A DNA stretch of 64,000 bases from Arthrobacter sp. AK04. GTDB lineage: Bacteria > Actinomycetota > Actinomycetes > Actinomycetales > Micrococcaceae. The position numbers and the translations under genes are program-made. Of the stretch, positions 1-7,633 are shown one piece after another (position 1 is the first letter of the stretch; the number at the start of each line of letters is the position of its first letter). The DNA lies in assembly GCF_021129155.1 (NCBI RefSeq), contig NZ_JAJOMC010000004.1, positions 1 to 64,000 on the forward strand, read 5' to 3'. The notes beneath the pieces were generated by a model. That model did no database searches. It worked only from the letters and a program-made list of their open reading frames with translations, and was not told the origin of the DNA.

Positions 1-35
<35 letters not shown>

Positions 36-139
36 CGACACGTTTTTCCCACCCGACCGCCGCCCACCCCTCAGGGCGTCGGAGAGGTGGGCTCGGAGAT
101 GTGTTTACTACACAGCGACTGACCGGGCCAGCAGGCGGG

Positions 140-781
140 TCAGTGCTGGATCAGCGGACTTAGTTTGGCTGCCCGGGCGGCTGCGCCCTTCATTCCCAGC
201 GACTCCAGCCAGTTGCCCAGCATTTGGTAGCCGCCCTCGGTGAGCACCGATTCCGGGTGGAACTGCACGCCGCACAGCGGCGCCGTCCGGTGCTGGAGCC
301 CCATCACCACGCCGGAGGCGGTCTCCGCGGTGATTTCCAGGACGTCGGGGATTGATTCGCGGACGGCTGCCAGCGAGTGGTAGCGCGTGGCAGTGACGGG
401 GGAGGGGAGCCCGGAAAAGACGCTGGTGCCAATGTGCTGTACCAGGGACGTCTTGCCGTGCATGAGCTCCGGGGCGTGCGTGACCTTCCCCCCGAAGGCC
501 TCGGCGAGGGCCTGGTGCCCCAGGCACACGCCGAACATGGGCACGCTGTTCTCGCCGCACCACTTGATCAGTTCAATGCATACCCCGGCTTCGGCGGGGT
601 TGCCGGGGCCGGGTGAGATGAGCACACCGTCCCGGGTGCTGGCCAGTTCAATGGCCTCGGCCAGGGTGACATCGTCATTGCGGACAACCGTGGTCTCGGC
701 GCCGAGTTCCTGGAGGTAGCCCACCAGGGTGTAGACGAAGCTGTCGTAGTTATCCACCACGAGGATTTTGGTTGTGGTCAC
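140..781 (-). CDS. trpG/pabA: Aminodeoxychorismate/anthranilate synthase component II (glutamine amidotransferase)
   Basis: Class I glutamine amidotransferase subunit of 213 residues. It would release ammonia from glutamine for the chorismate-using partner of folate or tryptophan synthesis. The N-terminus KILVVDNYDSF, the nucleophile motif FGVCLGHQALAEAFGG and the C-terminal FHPESV motif (catalytic His and Glu) are all present. I place the start at the GTG at 781; an in-frame extension reaches 1063 but reads antisense-like sequence through the next gene. The GTG overlaps the stop of the upstream 55-residue peptide by four bases (GTGA), so the two are translationally coupled. It cannot be assigned to folate or tryptophan from sequence alone; the actinobacterial position beside the cell-division genes matches mycobacterial trpG. 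Confidence 0.92.
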   Translation of the reverse strand: MTTTKILVVDNYDSFVYTLVGYLQELGAETTVVRNDDVTLAEAIELASTRDGVLISPGPGNPAEAGVCIELIKWCGENSVPMFGVCLGHQALAEAFGGKVTHAPELMHGKTSLVQHIGTSVFSGLPSPVTATRYHSLAAVRESIPDVLEITAETASGVVMGLQHRTAPLCGVQFHPESVLTEGGYQMLGNWLESLGMKGAAARAAKLSPLIQH

Positions 782-945
782 TGGCTTGCTGAACCAATCG
801 TTGAGTCGGTGAATTGGGTGTATTCGGACATCCAGGGGAAAAGGAACTGCACCATCAATACCAGTGCCGCAGCGATGAGCACCAATGAGGTGAAGATCCG
901 CAGCCAGAGGGGCCCGGGAAGATGCCGGAAGATCCAGCCGTACAT
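778..945 (-). CDS. Small single-pass membrane peptide between sortase and trpG
   Basis: A 55-codon ORF starting at ATG 945 with the N-terminus MYGWIFRHLPGPLWLRIF, followed by a hydrophobic segment (about residues 20-38, LVLIAAALVLMVQFLF) and a short polar tail. It begins two bases after the sortase stop and its TGA overlaps the trpG GTG start, so it sits inside a tightly packed operon. That packing and the membrane-protein composition argue that it is real. The function is unknown. It may accompany the sortase or septal proteins, which is inference from position only. Confidence 0.75.
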   Translation of the reverse strand: MYGWIFRHLPGPLWLRIFTSLVLIAAALVLMVQFLFPWMSEYTQFTDSTIGSASQ

Positions 946-947
946 AG

Positions 948-1781
948 TCAGCCCTTTCCGATCGCCGCAGCCACCTGGTCCGCGATTTCGGCGGGTGGCC
1001 CTGCCGAGGCGGGGCGCCAGCTGTCCAGGAGCGAGTAGGCAATGATGCGTTCTTCCGCCCCAAAGCGGGGGTTGCAGCTTGTCATGGTCAGGTATCTTTC
1101 GGTGGGGACGGCCCCCGGGAGGGTGGGCACCGGTTCCAGGACGTCGGTGCGCGACGGCATGACGATCTGGTTGTTGCGGAAGACATAGACGTAATAACCG
1201 TCCTTGGTCTGGACGTAGATCTTGTCCCCGGGAACCAGGGTGTGGATGTTGTCCAGGACGGCGCCGTGGGTCTGGCGGTGCCCGGCAACGGCGAAATTGC
1301 CGACTGCTCCGGGCATGGCAGTGGTGCCGTAGTGACCCAGCCCCAGGGTGTCCAGCACATCGCTGGTGGTACCCTCCACGATGGGCCGGGTGTAATTGGC
1401 GCCGAACCGCGGGATATACATGATGCCGATGGTGCCGGCGTGGCCGGGAGCAGCGGACACCACCGGCTCACCGAAGTCTTCCCCGGCGGCAGTGGCAGAA
1501 GCATCAGGGGCGGGTACGGCCGGGCCAGCGCCGCCAAGATCCTGCGCAAATTCCTTGATCACTTCGCTTTGCCTGGCATCCGATTCGACGTTGGTCCACC
1601 ACAGCTGCCACGCAACGAACAACAGGAGGACGATGCCGGCGGTGATGAGCAGCTCGCCAACCACCTGGACTGCTCCACGCAGAAGTACGACGCCGGCAGG
1701 CGCCGCAGCGGCTCGGCCCGCCTTTTCCTGCAACACCACGCGTTCTCCTCGGGGCGGTTCCATCGGGCACCGGCGGCCCAT
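948..1781 (-). CDS. srtE: Class E sortase
   Basis: Transpeptidase that would cleave sorting signals of secreted proteins and attach them to the cell wall. The N-terminus is cytoplasmic, followed by one membrane anchor (around residues 40-62, LLITAGIVLLLFVAWQLWW), then the sortase beta-barrel. Catalytic residues are visible: His in AGHRQTHG, Cys in TMTSCNPRFG and Arg in EERIIAYSLL. At 277 residues it has normal class E length. The first Met is at 1781; a second candidate start (MEPPRGE) is at 1763. It is the first gene of the minus-strand set sortase - small peptide - trpG and diverges from crgA. No LAxTG-type substrate is encoded nearby that I can recognise. Confidence 0.9.
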   Translation of the reverse strand: MGRRCPMEPPRGERVVLQEKAGRAAAAPAGVVLLRGAVQVVGELLITAGIVLLLFVAWQLWWTNVESDARQSEVIKEFAQDLGGAGPAVPAPDASATAAGEDFGEPVVSAAPGHAGTIGIMYIPRFGANYTRPIVEGTTSDVLDTLGLGHYGTTAMPGAVGNFAVAGHRQTHGAVLDNIHTLVPGDKIYVQTKDGYYVYVFRNNQIVMPSRTDVLEPVPTLPGAVPTERYLTMTSCNPRFGAEERIIAYSLLDSWRPASAGPPAEIADQVAAAIGKG

Positions 1782-1913
1782 GAACTACGGCTAGAATTGG
1801 CTGCTAGTAAGAATCCAGATTTGACCAAGATCGCGCAGACCGCTGGCAATTTCCTTCTTGCAGGATACCAAGCCCGGAACGCCGAGCTTGCCTCAGCCCG
1901 CCAAGGAGAGCCA

Positions 1914-2165
1914 GTGCCCGAGTCAAAGCCGCGCAAGAAAACTGCCAGCAGCGCCCCACAGGCTTCGTCCCAGACGTACAAGCCGAACCCGGTGTGGTTC
2001 AAGCCCGTGATGTTCGGCCTCATGATCATCGGCCTGTTCTGGATCATCACGTTTTACATCAGCGAAGGACGCTTTCCCGTCCAGGCATGGGAGTCGTGGA
2101 ACATCGTGGCTGGTTTCGGCATCGCCATTATCGGATTCCTGATGACCACCCGCTGGCGCTCATAG
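1914..2165 (+). CDS. crgA: Cell division protein CrgA
   Basis: An 83-residue septal membrane protein. In actinobacteria CrgA interacts with FtsZ, FtsQ, FtsI and CwsA at the division site. A basic, proline- and serine-rich N-terminal tail precedes two hydrophobic segments (about residues 30-50, KPVMFGLMIIGLFWIITFYI, and 60-80, WNIVAGFGIAIIGFLMTTRW). The GTG at 1914 follows AAGGAGAG at about 1903-1910 with correct spacing, which fixes the start; upstream in-frame sequence is rejected. It is divergent from the sortase, and its place between sortase and ppiA is the conserved actinobacterial arrangement. Confidence 0.93.
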   Translation: MPESKPRKKTASSAPQASSQTYKPNPVWFKPVMFGLMIIGLFWIITFYISEGRFPVQAWESWNIVAGFGIAIIGFLMTTRWRS

Positions 2166-2183
2166 GTTCCTTTTTGGACGGCC

Positions 2184-2825
2184 GTGAGGCCTGAACTTAC
2201 CCCCGGGACACGCATGCCTCCTGACGATCACGGCGTCCTGCTGGGCGGCGACGGCCTGGCCCGGCCTCCATGGGCCTCCTCGGACCCCTTATTGCGGGAT
2301 TACTACGACCATGAATGGGGCATGCCCGTCCGGGATGAGCAGGGCCTCTACGAGCGCATCTGCCTGGAGGGTTTCCAGGCCGGGCTCTCCTGGGCCACCA
2401 TCCTCCGCAAGCGCCCCGCATTCCGGACCGCTTTTGCCGGCTTCAACCCCGACGCCGTTGCACAGTTCACGGAGGCCGACGTCGAGCGGCTGCTCCAGGA
2501 CGCCGGTATTGTCCGGAACCGGCTGAAGATACGTGCCGCGGTCACCAATGCCCACGCGACGCTGTCGTTGCGGCAGGACGGCGGCCTGGTGGATTTCGTG
2601 TGGCAGTTCCAGCCCGAGTCAACTCCCCGCCCCCGGACCCATGCGGACATCCCCACCCAGTCCGCGGAATCCATCGCCCTTTCCAAGGCCCTCCGCAAAA
2701 GAGGCTTCGCCTTCGTAGGTCCCACCACCATGTTCGCCCTCATGGAAGCCATCGGAATGGTGGATACCCATTTGCTGGGAAGCCACCGGCGGGGATCCTC
2801 CGGAATCTGGCCGGACGCAAGGTAG
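2184..2825 (+). CDS. tag: DNA-3-methyladenine glycosylase I
   Basis: Base-excision repair enzyme that removes 3-methyladenine from alkylated DNA. Tag signatures are present: PLLRDYYDHEWGMPVRDEQGLYERICLEGFQAGLSW-type N-terminus (about residues 35-75), and a C-terminal block GFAFVGPTTMFALMEAIGMVDTHL typical of the zinc-containing helix-hairpin-helix family. 213 residues from a GTG start at 2184; MPPDD at 2214 is an alternative. It lies 18 bp after crgA on the same strand and may be cotranscribed. The C-terminus GSHRRGSSGIWPDAR is shorter than in some homologues. Confidence 0.9.
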   Translation: MRPELTPGTRMPPDDHGVLLGGDGLARPPWASSDPLLRDYYDHEWGMPVRDEQGLYERICLEGFQAGLSWATILRKRPAFRTAFAGFNPDAVAQFTEADVERLLQDAGIVRNRLKIRAAVTNAHATLSLRQDGGLVDFVWQFQPESTPRPRTHADIPTQSAESIALSKALRKRGFAFVGPTTMFALMEAIGMVDTHLLGSHRRGSSGIWPDAR

Positions 2826-2915
2826 ACGGAGACGCCGGGCCGACGAACCCGGGAAATGCGCCGCCAGCGGCCGCACCGCGTGGCGCCCTCCCGCTTTCCC
2901 CAGCTGTTGGCAACC

Positions 2916-3036
2916 TTATCCACAGCCAAAGGTCCTTTCCCGGCAGCCGGGCGTGCCGATCCCTGCCGCGGAGGCGCCAGAGACTAAACCTGCATTCAGG
3001 ACGCAGTTATTAACAGTGTGGAATACCTGTGGATAA
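2916..3036. promoter_or_regulatory. DnaA boxes between tag and the carboxymuconolactone decarboxylase gene
   Basis: The 237-bp gap 2826-3062 has no gene but carries two perfect 9-mer DnaA boxes: TTATCCACA at 2916-2924 and its complement TGTGGATAA at 3028-3036. A degenerate copy TGTGGAATA lies at 3017-3025 beside a short AT-rich stretch (TTATTAACAG). They belong to a larger cluster that resumes at 3582. Confidence 0.75.
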
Positions 3037-3062
3037 CGTACGGGGATAGGCCTTGTCCGGAT

Positions 3063-3530
3063 TTAGCGCTCTTTGCGGACCGGGTGGTGGCTGGTGATCG
3101 ACACCCGGTTGAAGGCGTTCATGGCAATCGCCAGCCAGCTGACCACGGAGAATTCCTCCTCTGTGAGGTGCTCCCTTGCAAAGGCCTCCTCCTGCTCCTG
3201 TGAGCGGTGGCCGGGGAGTTCCGTGATGCTCTCAGCCAGTGCCAGGGCGGCACGCTCCTTGTCGGTGAACAGTGAGGTATCCCGCCACGCCGGCAGGACG
3301 GCCAGGCGCTGGGGAGTCTCTCCTGCCTTCACCGCATCCCGCACATGGAGGTCAAGGCAGTAGGCACAACCGTTGAGCTGCGAGATCCGCACATGCAGGA
3401 GCTCCATCGTCCTGGGCTCCATCCCCGCTTCCTGCGCTGCCTCCTTGACCTTGAGTCCCAGGCCATTGAGCGCCCGCCACACCGCGGGGTGCTGCTTGTC
3501 GAGGAAGATGTGCTTGGTGGTCACGGTCAT
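3063..3530 (-). CDS. Carboxymuconolactone decarboxylase family (AhpD-like) protein
   Basis: A 155-residue protein with the AhpD/CMD core motif CAYCLDLH (CxxCxxxH, about residues 55-62), the redox-active pair of alkylhydroperoxidase-type proteins. The helical surroundings TMELLHVRISQLNG and WRDTSLFTDKERAALALAESIT are typical of this family. The likely role is peroxide detoxification or a related thiol-dependent reaction; the substrate cannot be told from sequence. The start ATG at 3530 is preceded by an AGGAGGGTCC-like site in the minus orientation. The gene is unusual only in its position: DnaA boxes flank it on both sides. Confidence 0.88.
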   Translation of the reverse strand: MTVTTKHIFLDKQHPAVWRALNGLGLKVKEAAQEAGMEPRTMELLHVRISQLNGCAYCLDLHVRDAVKAGETPQRLAVLPAWRDTSLFTDKERAALALAESITELPGHRSQEQEEAFAREHLTEEEFSVVSWLAIAMNAFNRVSITSHHPVRKER

Positions 3531-3581
3531 GGACCCTCCTGTCGGAAAAGTGGCGTCAGAGCAAGGGTAGGCGCTCGTTAC

Positions 3582-3975
3582 TTATCCACTTACCAACAAG
3601 ACGATACCCACAAGTTATCCACAGATGTGGATACTGCGTGGGCAACCGTGGACCGCAGAGGCCCGTACGCTGCGATGCGGGGAGATCCGGGCGGGTGAAC
3701 TACAGCCGTGTTGTTTATTAACAGTGTGAATAACTGTGTTGATAGCCATGTCCTCGAGGGCGATGCGAACCCCTCAGGAAAGGACTTTCCCACAGTTATC
3801 CACAGAACGCCCTCCGGAGGCCGGTTTGTCCACTTAAACACACCCATATCCCCAGAGGTTATCCACAGCTGTGGAGAAAAACGCCCAGGTTCTGGGGAAA
3901 ACAGCCGCGAATCAGGGGTATGGGAGGGTCCCGGGGATGAACTACAAAGCTGTAAGTTACCAACATTGTGGATAA
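3582..3975. promoter_or_regulatory. Dense DnaA-box cluster about 15 kb from dnaA
   Basis: The gene-free stretch 3531-4064 contains four perfect DnaA boxes: TTATCCACA at 3615-3623, 3796-3804 and 3859-3867, and TGTGGATAA at 3967-3975. Near matches lie at 3582-3590 (TTATCCACT), 3626-3634 (TGTGGATAC) and 3725-3733 (TGTGAATAA). An AT-rich patch at about 3709-3743 (TTGTTTATTAACAG and following) could be a duplex-unwinding element. With the two boxes at 2916 and 3028 this makes six perfect sites in about 1.06 kb, denser than the intergenic regions next to dnaA. Whether it is a part of oriC, a DnaA-titration site or a DnaA-reactivating site cannot be decided here. Confidence 0.75.
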
Positions 3976-3991
3976 GGGCTGTGGAAAACAA

Positions 3992-4023
3992 AAATCCCGC
4001 CGTCCTGCAGGACGGCGGGATTT
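3992..4023. terminator. Bidirectional terminator palindrome
   Basis: A perfect 32-bp palindrome, with A-rich sequence on the left arm and T-rich on the right (AAATCCCGCCGTCCTG and its complement). It can form a 16-bp stem in either direction and separates the rhomboid gene, which ends at 4065 on the minus strand, from the DnaA-box cluster. Confidence 0.85.
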
Positions 4024-4064
4024 CTGGTGGATTGGGTCGGGCTGCCCGGTTGGGCGTGATGCGC

Positions 4065-4943
4065 TTAGAGGGAAATCCTCACCCAGCTGACGGCTATCAG
4101 CAGGGCCAGTACCGCTGCCAGTCCTGCGGCCTGGAGGAGCCGCTGCCGCGGGCCGCGCGGGGTGTAGGCCAGCACGGCCGCGCAGAGTCCGCCGGTGATG
4201 AGTCCGCCAAGGTGCGCCTGCCAGGCGATCTGGGGGATGAGGAAACCGATCACTCCGTTGATGGCGATGAGGACCCACAGTTGCCGGGTGTCACCGCCGC
4301 GGTGGCGCTGCACCAGCAGCATGGCCCCGAAGAGGCCGAAGATGGCACCCGAAGCACCGACCACCCCGTACAGCGGCTGGCCAGGTGTATAGAGGGGAGT
4401 CAGCAGAAGGTAGCCAACAGAGCCGCCCACCGCTGACAAAAGGTACAACGCCAGGAACCGGATCCGGCCCAGGAGCGGCTCGAGTGCCTGGCCGAAGATC
4501 CACAGCATGTACATGTTCAGCGCGATGTGGAGGATAAACCCCTGCGAATGCAGGAATGCTGCTGTAAGCATTCGCCACGGTTCGAACTGGCCCCAGCGGG
4601 GTTCGGAATAAATGTTGGCGAAGCCCAAGGCCTGGTAGATGGCATCGTTAGGCACCAGCCACTGCAGTACATACATCACCGCGCAGGCGGCGATGATCCC
4701 GAACGTCACCCGTGGTTTGCCCGCAGCTACGGCGCCGCCATAGACGGTCCGCACCTCCGGCGTCGTACGTTTTGTCTCGTTGACGCAGTCAACGCATTGG
4801 AATCCGACGGCGGCCGCCCGCTGGCAGTCGGGGCAGGCCGGTCGTCCGCAGCGCTGGCAGCGGACGTAGGAGGGCCGGTCCGGGTGCCGCGGGCACACCG
4901 GAACCTGGGCGGACGGCTCAGCCGCCGGAATTCCGTAGCTCAT
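4065..4943 (-). CDS. Rhomboid family intramembrane serine protease with N-terminal zinc-binding domain
   Basis: A membrane protease of 292 residues. Residues about 17-55 hold a Cys/His-rich B-box-like zinc module (CPRHPDRPSYVRCQRCGRP, CPDC, CVDC). Six or seven hydrophobic segments follow. The catalytic Ser is in GVVGASGAIFGLFGA and the catalytic His in AWQAHLGGLITG; the HIALNMYMLWIFG segment supplies the conserved asparagine. It lies 9 bp downstream of ppiA on the same strand and is probably cotranscribed. Substrates are unknown. The order rhomboid - ppiA is conserved in many actinobacteria near crgA. Confidence 0.93.
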   Translation of the reverse strand: MSYGIPAAEPSAQVPVCPRHPDRPSYVRCQRCGRPACPDCQRAAAVGFQCVDCVNETKRTTPEVRTVYGGAVAAGKPRVTFGIIAACAVMYVLQWLVPNDAIYQALGFANIYSEPRWGQFEPWRMLTAAFLHSQGFILHIALNMYMLWIFGQALEPLLGRIRFLALYLLSAVGGSVGYLLLTPLYTPGQPLYGVVGASGAIFGLFGAMLLVQRHRGGDTRQLWVLIAINGVIGFLIPQIAWQAHLGGLITGGLCAAVLAYTPRGPRQRLLQAAGLAAVLALLIAVSWVRISL

Positions 4944-4952
4944 GGTGCGGTA

Positions 4953-5498
4953 TTACAGCTGTTCGATGTCGATGCTGTTGATGGTGACGTCCTCTACCGG
5001 ACGGTCGCCCATGCCGGTGCGGACACCTTCGATGGCGTCAACGACCTTCTTGGAGTCGTCGTCCGCCACCTCGCCGAAGATGGTGTGCTTGCCCTGCAGC
5101 CAGTCCGTGGGAATGGTGGTGATGAAGAACTGCGAGCCGTTGGTGCCCTTGCCCATCTGGATGCCGGCGTTCGCCATGGCCAGCTTGTAGGGCTGGTTGA
5201 AGCTGAGTTCGGGGTGGATCTCGTCATCGAAACGGTAGCCGGGTCCGCCCGTTCCGCGGCCCAGCGGATCGCCGGCCTGGATCATGAAGTCCTTGATGAT
5301 GCGGTGGAAGATGGTGCCGTTGTACAGCGGCGTACCATTCTTCTCTTCGCCCGTCTCCGGGTGGGTCCATGCCTGCTCACCCGTGGCGAGGCCAACGAAG
5401 TTCTTGACCGTCTTGGGGGCGTGGTTGCCGAAGAGGTTGACGACGATGTCGCCGAGGCTGGTGTGGATGGTTGCTTTTGCAGTTGCTATGGCAGTCAT
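4953..5498 (-). CDS. ppiA: Cyclophilin-type peptidyl-prolyl cis-trans isomerase
   Basis: A 181-residue cytoplasmic cyclophilin with no signal peptide. Core motifs are intact: FHRIIKDFMIQAGDP, GTGGPGYRFDDE, LAMANAGIQMGKGTNGSQFFIT and HTIFGEV. It catalyses proline isomerisation during folding. The ATG at 5498 starts MTAIATAKATIHTSLGDIVV. It precedes the rhomboid gene and diverges from the CwsA-position gene at 5654. The 155-bp divergent gap 5499-5653 presumably holds both promoters; I did not identify clear -10 or -35 elements. Confidence 0.95.
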   Translation of the reverse strand: MTAIATAKATIHTSLGDIVVNLFGNHAPKTVKNFVGLATGEQAWTHPETGEEKNGTPLYNGTIFHRIIKDFMIQAGDPLGRGTGGPGYRFDDEIHPELSFNQPYKLAMANAGIQMGKGTNGSQFFITTIPTDWLQGKHTIFGEVADDDSKKVVDAIEGVRTGMGDRPVEDVTINSIDIEQL

Positions 5499-5653
5499 AG
5501 GGCCTATTCTTCCACGGCGGTCTATGGAGGGAACGGCTGCCGCCGCAGTTCCGCGCTGGGTGAAATCCTCCTAAAATCCGCTGGGGGAATAGCAGGTGAA
5601 CACCAAGCCACGTAGGCTAACCACAGAACCGTCACATTAATCGGGAGGTAGTT

Positions 5654-6592
5654 GTGAAGAAGTCGGACCGTATTGCCCGTGACCTTGAACTGTCAGTCAC
5701 CAGCGCAGTAGAGAATGCCAAGGATTGGGCAACCCCCCGTGTGGAAGCAGCCATTGACCGTCTCCAGCATGGCCTGGACACCGCGTCCCCGAAGGTCCAG
5801 GAGGGCCTGAAGTCCGCGGCCCACAACCTGGCCGACGGTGTTGCCACCGTGACCCCGCGCATCCAGGATGGCCTGGCCCAGCTGGCTCCGAAGATCAACG
5901 ACGCCGTGGACAGTGCGTCCCCCCGCCTGCACGAGGCGCTGGACAAGGCCACTCCGGTGATCCTCAACGCCCGTGACCGCGTGGTTGTGGAATACCTGCC
6001 GCGCCTTTCGGACCAGATTGGTACCGCATCCGTGGCCGTGCACCGCACCCTGGAAAATGCCCCGGCCAGGGTCGATGCCGTGGCCCACAAACTTGGCGAC
6101 GTGGGAATCATCCACGCCCTCCAGGAGCAGGCACAGACCACCGGCACGCAGCTGAAGGCAGCAGCAACCGAGGCCGGCCGCACCGTGGGCATCCAGCTTG
6201 CACAGCCGGAACCCCCCAAGAAGAAGCGCGGCTGGCTGGTTTTCGGTGTGATCGCTGCCGCGGTAGCCGCCGGCGTCGCAGCCTGGAAGGCCTCCAAGCC
6301 GGTCGAAGACCCTTGGAAGACCCCCTCACCGGTAACACCGACGCCTGCGCCAGTGCCGGCCACCACGGTGAACGAGGTCCAGGAGGTACCGGCAACCGCG
6401 CCCGCCGCGGCTGCTCCGGCAACCACCGGGTCCGCCACCGGGGACAAGGCCGAGGAAACCGGCGAGAAGGCAAAGCACGTGGCCGAGGACGCTGCGGACA
6501 GCGCAACGAAGACCGCCACGGACGCGAAGACCGCCACCAAGAACATCGCCTCCAACATCGGCAACGGTGACAAGGGCGCTTCGCAGTCCTGA
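5654..6592 (+). CDS. Helical single-pass membrane protein in the CwsA position
   Basis: 312 residues, family not recognised with certainty. The N-terminal about 185 residues are predicted amphipathic helices with a recurring (S/T)Px(I/V/L)-type punctuation roughly every 11-22 residues (TPRVEAAI, SPKVQEGL, TPRIQDGL, APKINDAV, SPRLHEAL). A KKKRG stop-transfer segment and a transmembrane helix at about 193-212 (GWLVFGVIAAAVAAGVAAW) follow, then a Pro/Thr/Ala-rich and charged tail. The GTG at 5654 has GGGAGGT upstream. In mycobacteria the gene here, between the tRNAs and ppiA, is cwsA, a partner of CrgA and Wag31. A related division or polarity role is inference from position and topology only. 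Confidence 0.8.
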   Translation: MKKSDRIARDLELSVTSAVENAKDWATPRVEAAIDRLQHGLDTASPKVQEGLKSAAHNLADGVATVTPRIQDGLAQLAPKINDAVDSASPRLHEALDKATPVILNARDRVVVEYLPRLSDQIGTASVAVHRTLENAPARVDAVAHKLGDVGIIHALQEQAQTTGTQLKAAATEAGRTVGIQLAQPEPPKKKRGWLVFGVIAAAVAAGVAAWKASKPVEDPWKTPSPVTPTPAPVPATTVNEVQEVPATAPAAAAPATTGSATGDKAEETGEKAKHVAEDAADSATKTATDAKTATKNIASNIGNGDKGASQS

Positions 6593-6644
6593 TTCAACAG
6601 TCCTGATGTCTCCGGCCCGCGTTTGGGGGCCGGAGCAGCAGCCG

Positions 6645-6676
6645 AAAAGGGCTCCGCCGCAAGGCGGGGCCCTTTT
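6645..6676 (+). terminator. Rho-independent terminator after the 5654 gene
   Basis: AAAAGGGCTCCGCC, a GCAA loop, then GGCGGGGCCCTTTT: a 14-bp stem with one G-T wobble flanked by A and T runs. It would end transcription of the membrane protein gene before the glycosyltransferase at 6739. Confidence 0.8.
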
Positions 6677-6738
6677 CCCGTCTCCGATGGTTACTGTGGT
6701 CCGGGGCCGGACAGCGGTTCGGTGCTAGATTTGAACCG

Positions 6739-7614
6739 ATGCCAGCCGAACAATCCTCTGGGGATGCCTTGAACGACGCAGCAGACCTGCCCCGCGTGTC
6801 CATTGTCATTCCGGCGTACAACGAGGAAAGCGTCATCCGGCAGTGCCTCATAGCTGCCATCTACCAGTCCGTCCCGGCCCACGAAATCGTGGTTGTGGAC
6901 AACCTGTCCAAGGACCGCACGGCCCGCATTGTGCAGCAGATGCAGCTTGAATACCCGGAAAGCCCCATCATCCTGCTCAGCCAGGACAAGGAACAGGGGC
7001 TCATCCCCACCCGGAACTTCGGGCTGGACAACGCCACCGGGGACGTCCTGGGCAGGATCGACGCCGATTCGGTCGTGGAGCCGGACTGGGTGGAGCAGGT
7101 GCAGAAAGCCTTCCTCGACCACTCCGTCCAGGCAGCCACCGGCCCGGTGGTCTACTACGACATGCCGATGCGCCGGTTCGGGCTCAAAGCGGACGACAAA
7201 ATGCGCCAGCTCATGCTGAAACTGGCCAAGCACCAGTACCACTTCCTCTTCGGCTCCAACATGGCCCTGCGTTCCACCGCGTGGGACATCATCCGGGCGG
7301 AGACCTGCCGTGACGAGAGGGACGAGATGCACGAGGACATCGACCTGTCCCTGCATCTGGCCGAGAACGATCTCAAGATCCAGTACTGCCCGCAGATGGT
7401 GTCCGGAATGTCTGCCCGCAGGCTTGAGGATTCACCGCGGGACTACCGCTACTACGTCACCCGCTTTGACCGGACCTATAAAGCCCACAACGTCAAGAAG
7501 ATGGCACTGAAGGCTCCCATGGTGGTGTTCTTCTCGGTGTACTTCCCCGCCAAGCTCCTCCGGGCCATCCACACGGTGAACACCGCCCAGCCTGTGCGCC
7601 GCGGCGGTCAGTAA
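6739..7614 (+). CDS. Family 2 glycosyltransferase
   Basis: A 291-residue GT-A fold glycosyltransferase. The nucleotide-sugar binding start VSIVIPAYNEESVI, the first Asp region EIVVVDNLSKDRT, and the DxD-type metal motif in GRIDADSVVEPDW are visible. A later acidic motif (MHEDIDLSLHL, EDxD) fits the catalytic base region. No clear transmembrane segment is seen apart from a mildly hydrophobic C-terminus (APMVVFFSVYFPAKLL). The ATG at 6739 lacks a clear Shine-Dalgarno; a TAGATT-like -10 about 8 bp upstream could mean leaderless transcription. The acceptor sugar is unknown. Confidence 0.9.
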   Translation: MPAEQSSGDALNDAADLPRVSIVIPAYNEESVIRQCLIAAIYQSVPAHEIVVVDNLSKDRTARIVQQMQLEYPESPIILLSQDKEQGLIPTRNFGLDNATGDVLGRIDADSVVEPDWVEQVQKAFLDHSVQAATGPVVYYDMPMRRFGLKADDKMRQLMLKLAKHQYHFLFGSNMALRSTAWDIIRAETCRDERDEMHEDIDLSLHLAENDLKIQYCPQMVSGMSARRLEDSPRDYRYYVTRFDRTYKAHNVKKMALKAPMVVFFSVYFPAKLLRAIHTVNTAQPVRRGGQ

Positions 7615-7633
7615 AGGACCCGGGGCGACGCCG

